In this document: piece after piece, positions 63,928-64,000 of the stretch
Layout of the letters: each line of letters starts with the position of its first letter
Position numbering within the stretch: the first letter of the stretch is position 1
NCBI RefSeq assembly: GCF_052030545.1
Contig: NZ_JBPDIH010000004.1
Location: forward strand, 310,001 to 374,000
Direction: 5' to 3'
From: CANMXU01 sp052030545
GTDB taxonomy: Bacteria; Pseudomonadota; Gammaproteobacteria; Enterobacterales; Alteromonadaceae
DNA length: 64,000 nt
Position numbers and translations under genes: made by a program
The notes under the pieces: model-generated
What the model was told of the DNA's origin: nothing
Databases searched by the model: none
Seen by the model: the letters and a program-made list of their open reading frames with translations, nothing else

Positions 63928-64000
63928 CTAATTTTGAATTTCGACTGCTCGCTCGTCATCCACTAACATAGCACTGTCTCGAATGATCAAACCGTCTTTC
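63928..64000 (-). CDS. flgO: FlgO, C-terminal end only (cut by window edge)
   Basis: The last 23 codons are visible on the minus strand, KDGLIIRDSAMLVDDERAVEIQ then N and a TAG stop at 63928-63930. This resembles the C-terminus of FlgO, an outer-membrane protein linked to FlgP in Vibrio. The remainder lies to the right of the window. Confidence 0.7.
   Translation of the reverse strand, partial: KDGLIIRDSAMLVDDERAVEIQN

Noticed and set aside
1..64000. Insertion sequences, prophage genes, integrases, tRNA or rRNA genes
   Set aside because: None was seen on either strand; every long frame belongs to a core metabolic, flagellar, chemotaxis or small unknown gene.

Overview
The window is one continuous polar-flagellum and chemotaxis locus from an AT-rich marine gammaproteobacterium. 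It most resembles Alteromonadales such as Colwellia or Thalassotalea. That placement is inferred from gene content and order: a FlrA/FlrB/FlrC regulator set with sigma-54 promoters, a CheA-CheB-MotC-MotD-ParC-ParP-CheW string, FlhF/FlhG, and FlgO/FlgP. No rRNA or other marker fixes the species.

Left flank (1-7518): the 3' end of a 5-formyltetrahydrofolate cyclo-ligase gene, rpiA and serA on the plus strand, ending in a strong terminator. Next come pgpA-thiL-nusB-ribH on the minus strand, a roughly 550-base stretch with no convincing gene, a small two-helix membrane protein, mlaA, and a DUF2802-type gene that follows the chemotaxis operon.

Chemotaxis and export block (7579-35299, all minus strand). 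In transcription order it reads fliE-F-G-H-I-J, fliK-L-M-N-O-P-Q-R, flhB, flhA, flhF, flhG, fliA, cheY, cheZ, cheA, cheB, motC, motD, parC, parP, cheW. Many genes overlap or abut. Sigma-54-like promoters precede fliE, fliK and probably flhA. A terminator follows cheW.

Regulatory block (35500-41623): flrB-flrC on the minus strand, a plus-strand outer-membrane protein gene (YfaZ-like) inserted between flrB and flrA, then flrA, and plus-strand fliS-fliT behind a sigma-54-like site.

Filament block (41754-52039): a small unrecognised plus-strand gene, then minus-strand fliD, flaG, flagellin 1, a TPR plus SGNH-hydrolase-like gene, flagellin 2, flgL and flgK. Flagellin 1 has a sigma-28 promoter and flagellin 2 a sigma-54 promoter.

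Rod-hook block (52092-63264): flgJ-I-H-G-F and flgE-D-C-B, each with its own sigma-54-like promoter, then cheR and cheV. Divergent from these are flgA and flgM-flgN, the latter behind a consensus sigma-28 promoter. The right edge holds flgP and the 3' end of flgO, both minus strand.

Together the genes form a typical cascade. FlrA with sigma-54 starts the early genes, FlrB/FlrC with sigma-54 the hook, rod and core-flagellin genes, and FliA, released when FlgM is exported, the late genes. The least explained parts are the TPR-SGNH gene between the flagellins, the 104-residue gene next to fliD, the triple repeat in the CheA linker, and two intergenic arrays of a seven-base repeat.
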